A stretch of 24,198 nucleotides of DNA from Cyclostephanos tholiformis. Taxonomy: Eukaryota; Bacillariophyta; Thalassiosirophyceae; Thalassiosirales; Thalassiosiraceae. A program made the translations under genes and the position numbers. The notes under the pieces are model-generated. The model saw nothing but the letters and a program-made list of their open reading frames with translations. It ran no database searches and was not told the DNA's origin. Where the stretch lies: positions 1 through 24,198 of the forward strand of contig JALLPB010000091.1 in NCBI GenBank assembly GCA_036939975.1, written 5' to 3'. How positions within the stretch are numbered: the stretch's first letter is position 1; every line of letters begins with the position of its first letter. Of the stretch, positions 19,854-24,198 are shown piece by piece.

Positions 19854-20266
19854 AATTATGGACCCGGCCTATTTATTTGGAAGACGTTCATCGGTCGATG
19901 TATTCTTAATTTTTGGTCAGTGTTTCATAAGGATGTTGATATTTTTCTAGCAGACGGTGCAGCGCTCCTCCTATTTTGTTGTTTTATGCTTTTATTCATG
20001 TTTGTCCGTCTTTGTTTAGAATATGTTATATAGAGCGAATCACTCTTGACCAATAATATTATCCACAGTAACTCTACTTGTTCCAAAATTATGGACTAAG
20101 TCAGACGGATTCTTTGATTGCTCAAATCGTAACTATTGTATGGCTTCCAAGCCAAGACCGTCCTGGTACAACTCGAAGGACTTTCTCTTCACAAATAAAT
20201 TGCCCCCGAGACTGCACACGAAACGAGCTGTTGAAACACGGAACGAGTTCGCCACGCAACTCTCCC
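19854..20266. other. Convergent intergenic region
   Basis: Two 3' ends face each other across about 410 bp of AT-rich DNA. No gene, repeat or RNA is supported. Confidence 0.6.
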
Positions 20267-22439
20267 CTAGTAACTAAATTCCTCCGGCCAAGTTTTTCTC
20301 CATGCAGAGAGCATATCGTGGCTCAACTTGGGGTGATTGATCTCAAACTCGCGAGGCGCCTCGGCCCAACAAACAATTACGGTGTTGACTGCACTCGAGA
20401 CCAAAGTCAACAGGGTATTCGTAAGGACGGCCCCGGTGACGAATCCGACGAAAAAGGCGGCGGCGGAGGCGCCGAGCTCATCCCCGAACACCATGCCACG
20501 CGCATTGGCGATGACCAACGCTATCGATCCCGTTATCAACCCGACTGCCACGCTCACCATGCCCAACACTCCCTGCGCCAGGTTATCCGTGATGATCGTC
20601 GTCCATCCTCGGTTACGGAACAGCGTCATTACGTTTCTCCCCGCCTCGACGAAAGTGTAGCCGTACAATCCGACGAAGACGAAAGCCCACATATTGAAGT
20701 ACTGGAAGGACGAATATTTCGATACGAGTAAGTAATCCTTGCCTCACGAGGACGTCAAGCGTCGAAACGGATAATGCATCCGTAGACCTTTGCTCACCTC
20801 CAAAGTATCCTGCAAGCAGGCAAGCAAGCATTCGGCGAGGCATAGTAATATCCCCCCATCTCCATTCTCGCGGGCATTCCTTACCATGCTCCTCAATGCC
20901 TCGATGATAGCAACGAGCAACGAACCGAGGCATATCGAACCGAAGGACGTCGTGATCGACCGAACGAACGAATCTCGCACTCCGTTGGAGCAGAACGACG
21001 TCCCCTCGGTCGGCACGAACCACCAAGTGCCGACCGCTCCCGCCACGGTGACGTGCAGCACGTTCTTGATAACCTGATACGTCCAATGATAGCTGAGGAG
21101 CATGGAGAATACCAATATCGCCGGCGTCTCGTTCGTGCAATTGCCCCCGGCGTCGCATCCCGACGACACGTACACGGACGATACGAACGACGCGAGCCAG
21201 AGGCAATTCCATCCGAGCATGACCGGCAGCGACGAGTACGCGAAAATCGCGAGTCCCATGTTGGATCTCACGGACGTCGTCGCCACGACGAGGTTCGTCG
21301 CCGCCCACGGCACGTGACCCCAAACGACGTACGCGTAGTAGACCGTGAGTACGAACAGGAACGCGCCAACTATCGCCGAGAATGGCGATATGAAGATGGC
21401 ACCGATGGCGAACTTTAAATTTTTCGATCGGTTTCCCGATGTTTATTACCGCGCAAAGTGACGGGGGGGGGGGGAGACGAAATGCGACGAACTATCAGCG
21501 AAATCATTCGTGAAAGCGAACATACGAACGGGGACCCAACGACGCGATGTGTGGAAAAATGAAAGATTCGCCGCCGCCACCACTCACCGCGGCCGAGCAA
21601 ACGACGTTGAATACCAGGGCAAGCTTGATCAGCGATTCGGCATGTCGTATCATGACGCCCAGGACCAGCGACGATAGCAGCAATGCGATCGACGCCGATG
21701 CGCATAGGAGTAATATCATGTCGCCCAAATCGTCGGTGCCGGTGACGTCGTTGTCGTCGCCGCCGCCGCCATTGCCATCCTCCAGAATTCGACGATCGAC
21801 GTCATCGTTCGCCGCGTGGGTGCCGATCGACGACGACGAAGACGACGACGACGACGAGAGGGATAGGATGCATCGCCTCGCGATCCCGACCATCCACGTG
21901 ACGAATATCGAATCGTCCCCATCCTCCCGCGAGGACGACGTAATCATCGACGATTGCGCGTTTTCCGCATGCAGGTCCCTGACATCCGCGCCGTAGTCGT
22001 ATGCGGATATCTCGCCCATCATCCTCGGAACGAACGTCGCCGCGATCGCGATGACGATGCCGACGTGTACGTGAAATAAAAGCGAGTACGCGACATCGTT
22101 GCATCGACGGGGCTGGACCTCCCCCGACCTCTCGTAATCCCCGACGATCGCAATTCTCGACGACGACGACGACGACGACGACGCGCCATCGTCGTCGTGC
22201 CCATCGGCCCGTACTACCACCCCTCCCACCCCGACGCCGCCGCCCCCACGTCCACGGCCACCACCGCCGCGATCGTCGTAGCGGTCGTCGTCGCCGTCGT
22301 GGTACGCCGAGCGCGACCTCGACCAATAATCGCCTCGCATTACGTCGCGACGATCGGTGGGATCGCGGCCGACGTACACGCCCCGAACTACCACCGGCGG
22401 CGGGGCGGTACCAACATTGTAATACGGCTGTTGCGACAT
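20267..22439 (-). CDS. Choline transporter-like membrane protein (CTL/SLC44, Pns1 family)
   Basis: CTL proteins are multi-pass membrane proteins linked to choline or ethanolamine transport; yeast Pns1 is a member with no clear transport role, so the substrate here is open. Proposed exons on the minus strand: 22439-21588, 21412-20798 and 20701-20267, with introns of 175 and 96 bp and a product of 633 aa. Junctions read VVCSAA/FAIGAIFISPFS and QDTLE/YFNMWAFVFVGLYGY. Residues 1-110 are cytosolic-type, disordered and rich in Gly, Asp and Ser. Membrane segments include SLLFHVHVGIVIAIAATFV in exon 1 and MILLLCASASIALLLSSLVL near its end. Family blocks are SYHWTYQVIKNVLHVTVAG, SITTSFGSICLGSLLVAI and YGYTFVEAGRNVMTLF then RGWT. 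The loop CDAGGNCTNET has Cys residues and an N-glycosylation sequon, typical of the luminal loop before the core helices. The start at 22439 is the first ATG of the frame (MSQQPYYN). Intron 1 carries a 12-base homopolymer (21463-21474). Confidence 0.9.
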
Positions 22440-22982
22440 CGTTCCGTTCTTTTGCGATATATTATAATGATGATGATGATGTTATCGATATAAAAACCAA
22501 AAAAGAATACTAATTAATTTATGGTAGTAGTACCGTTGTTGAATAAAATACGCTGCTAAAAAATCAAGCGTGGAATAAAAGCAATTGCGACAAAGAAGTA
22601 TCGCTACGTACTCGAAACTTCTCTTTTCTGAACGAATCCTACGCATTCAACCGTTTTAAATAGCATAGGTAGTGTGTATTATATTAGTCCTCTTGAGAAG
22701 ACGATTCCAACGAAATACCGTAGAACACGCGGAGGGCCGGCCGAACTGCATGGATTCGCGCGAGCATCTTGAAATTTGCCGATTTTTTTCGCTAGCATAG
22801 TAGTTCCTACGTCGATCGATGTTTTTTCTGATTTTTTTTTTGGCGCAGGGTCTCCTTGGCGCCTCTTTCCGAATTGATTCCTGCGAGGGTAGTCTACGGA
22901 GAGTCCCCATCTCTCCTTTGCTGCGTGACACAAAACACAAGAGCTCACAATTCACCTAAACCATCCTCCTCCAACTCAAAAC
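22440..22982. other. Intergenic region containing the transporter upstream region and transposon 5' flank
   Basis: It should contain the promoter of the SLC44-like gene and, at its right end, the non-coding 5' end of the pogo-type element. A TTGGCGC motif occurs twice at about 22850 and 22866. The element's terminal repeat could not be defined because its other end lies outside the window. No gene was recognised. Confidence 0.5.
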
Positions 22983-24198
22983 ATGATGAAGGTGGTCTAC
23001 AACAAGAGTGGCATCAACCATGCGCGTGATGCTGTTCGCTTCGAGCAGCGGGCCCTCAAGCACAAGACCTACATGGCTCACAAGAAGTTGACTCTTCTTG
23101 CGAGATTTGATTCCCTGGTGGGGGAAGAGAACATTCCACAGAATGTTGCTTCCACCACACTTGGTGTTCCACTTTCTTGCATCCTTGATTGGAGAATCAA
23201 GAAGGAAGCTCTTTCTGCGGCACACCTCCAAGACAAGTTCTCCCTCCACAAGGGCCCCACAAGTATCCTCCAGGAGGTAGAAGAGGAACTTATACAGTTC
23301 ATACATCAGTGGCGTGAGAAGGGGTTCCCTGTCTCAAGGATGTCACTTGTGCAAAAGGTGGGGCAGCTGAGGCCCAAGTTTGGCGAGTAGAGTATTGCTG
23401 CGTGCAAGATGGTCATCTCATGGTTCCTTCAGCGGAACCAGCTCACACACCGTGTCACCATGCACAAGGCTTGGCACTGTCCAGGCGAAGTGCGTGATGA
23501 GGCCCTTGCCCACCTCGAGGTCCAGGTCCCCTGGCTCAATGATCCATCCCATCATCAGGACTGGATCATGAACATGGACCAAACCCCTGTCTATCAGTCG
23601 ATGGACGAGGGTAGGACCATCGACATGGTCGGTGCGAGGACAGTGAACCTGCGCACATCGGCGAATGACAGCCAGCGCGTCACCGTCGCCGTGATGATCA
23701 CTGCCTCCGGCAAGCACTTGCCATCAATGATCGTCTTCAAAGGTAAGTTGAAGGTGAGTTGTTTGTCAATGACAAGACATCTCTCACCCCCTTCTTCTTC
23801 TTTCTTTGCCGGTTTTGAACTTAGGTAAGTGGGGGGGGACAATCGAGTGCCACGAACTCGCAACCTATCCGGCTGGCACTTTTTAGAAGTGTCAGCCAAA
23901 GGCGTGGTTCAGTGAGGACATCATGATCGAGTGGGTTGAGGATGTCCTCGCGCCCCACATCGTGACGGCTTCTCCTGGAGTCATCCCCATCCTCTTCTTA
24001 GACTCCTTTAGGGTCCACATGATGCGCAGCATTGTCACAGAGATCCAGGCGCTCGGGGTTGAAGTCGAGTTCATCCCCCCTGGCTGCACCGGCCTTGTCC
24101 ATCCCATTGAAGTTGGGTACAACAAGGCCTTCAAAGCAAAGGTCAGGGGCCAGTTCAATGACTGGTTGATGGCTCAAGATCCCAATGCTCCGATTGCG
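22983..24198 (+). pseudogene. pogo/Tigger-type DDE transposase with two in-frame stops, 3' end outside window
   Basis: This is a Tc1/mariner-superfamily transposase of the pogo group (DDE_1, PF03184). The N-terminus (KLTLLARFDSLVGEENIPQN, then LGVPLSCILDWR) fits a psq/CENP-B-type helix-turn-helix; GPTSILQEVEEELIQFIHQW and FLQRNQLTHRVTMHKA fit the second, Tc5/CENP-B-type DNA-binding domain. Catalytic motifs: NMDQTPV (Asp codon 23577-23579), LFLDSFRVH (Asp codon 24001-24003) and HPIEVGYNKAFK, with Glu (24109-24111) where pogo relatives usually have Asp. An 82-bp intron (23743-23824, GTAAGT...TTAG) joins VFKG to KWGGTIECHELATYP. The frame is otherwise continuous but has TAG at 23388-23390, between the DNA-binding and catalytic parts, and TAG at 23884-23886. 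As written it cannot make full-length transposase, so it is either a young inactive copy or relies on readthrough or additional splicing. The sequence still reads well past the window edge. Confidence 0.85.

Noticed and set aside
20078..20731. Plus-strand frame of 217 codons over the SLC44-like gene
   Set aside because: The opposite strand encodes membrane helices that match the CTL family and splice into flanking exons.
21547..22493. Plus-strand Ser/Asp/Pro-rich frames over SLC44 exon 1
   Set aside because: They are antisense to low-complexity coding sequence and contain no recognisable domain.
1..24198. tRNA, rRNA, CRISPR arrays, bacterial operons or LTR pairs
   Set aside because: None was seen by eye. 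Small structured RNAs cannot be excluded without a covariance-model search.

Overview
This is a nuclear chromosome segment from a eukaryote, most likely a diatom or related stramenopile alga. The evidence is GT-AG introns of about 80-360 bp in most genes, short intergenic spaces, A-rich sequence before start codons, GC-rich genes with long Asp/Ser/Gly runs, and a gene mix of Nup93, a BET-type bromodomain protein, a SERBP1/Stm1 protein, an SLC44-like transporter and a LURP-one-related protein. The lineage is inferred from general character; no marker gene in the window fixes it.

Layout, left to right. (1) 1-938: the 3' half of a decayed piggyBac-type transposase, with a frameshift and an internal deletion. 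(2) 1274-2521 (+): an intronless tRNA 2'-phosphotransferase (Tpt1/KptA) with species-specific acidic insertions. (3) 2959-7659 (+): a single-exon gene of 1566 aa with a mitochondrial-type presequence, four tandem copies of an unrecognised domain of about 140 residues, and a PPR-like helical C-terminus. This is the most unusual gene here. (4) 8865-12665 (-): Nup93 in four exons. (5) 13173-14567 (+): a SERBP1/Stm1-type ribosome-associated RGG protein whose first coding exon is the ATG alone. (6) 14568-17227: a gene-poor, AT-rich stretch with protein-coding relics, one resembling a helicase-associated domain. (7) 17228-18238 (-): a very small BET-like protein with one bromodomain and one NET domain. 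(8) 18586-19853 (+): a LURP-one-related/scramblase-like protein in three exons. (9) 20267-22439 (-): a choline-transporter-like (SLC44/Pns1) membrane protein in three exons. (10) 22983-24198 (+): a pogo/Tigger-type transposase interrupted by two in-frame TAG codons and running off the window end.

Most host genes have general cell functions: tRNA splicing, organelle RNA handling, nuclear pore, dormant-ribosome clamping, chromatin reading and membrane transport. Two pairs are divergent with short shared upstream regions: Nup93 with the SERBP1-like gene, and the bromodomain gene with the LURP-one-related gene. Two DNA transposon remnants bracket the gene block. All intron positions were derived by eye from frame continuity, family conservation and splice sites; no transcript data were available.
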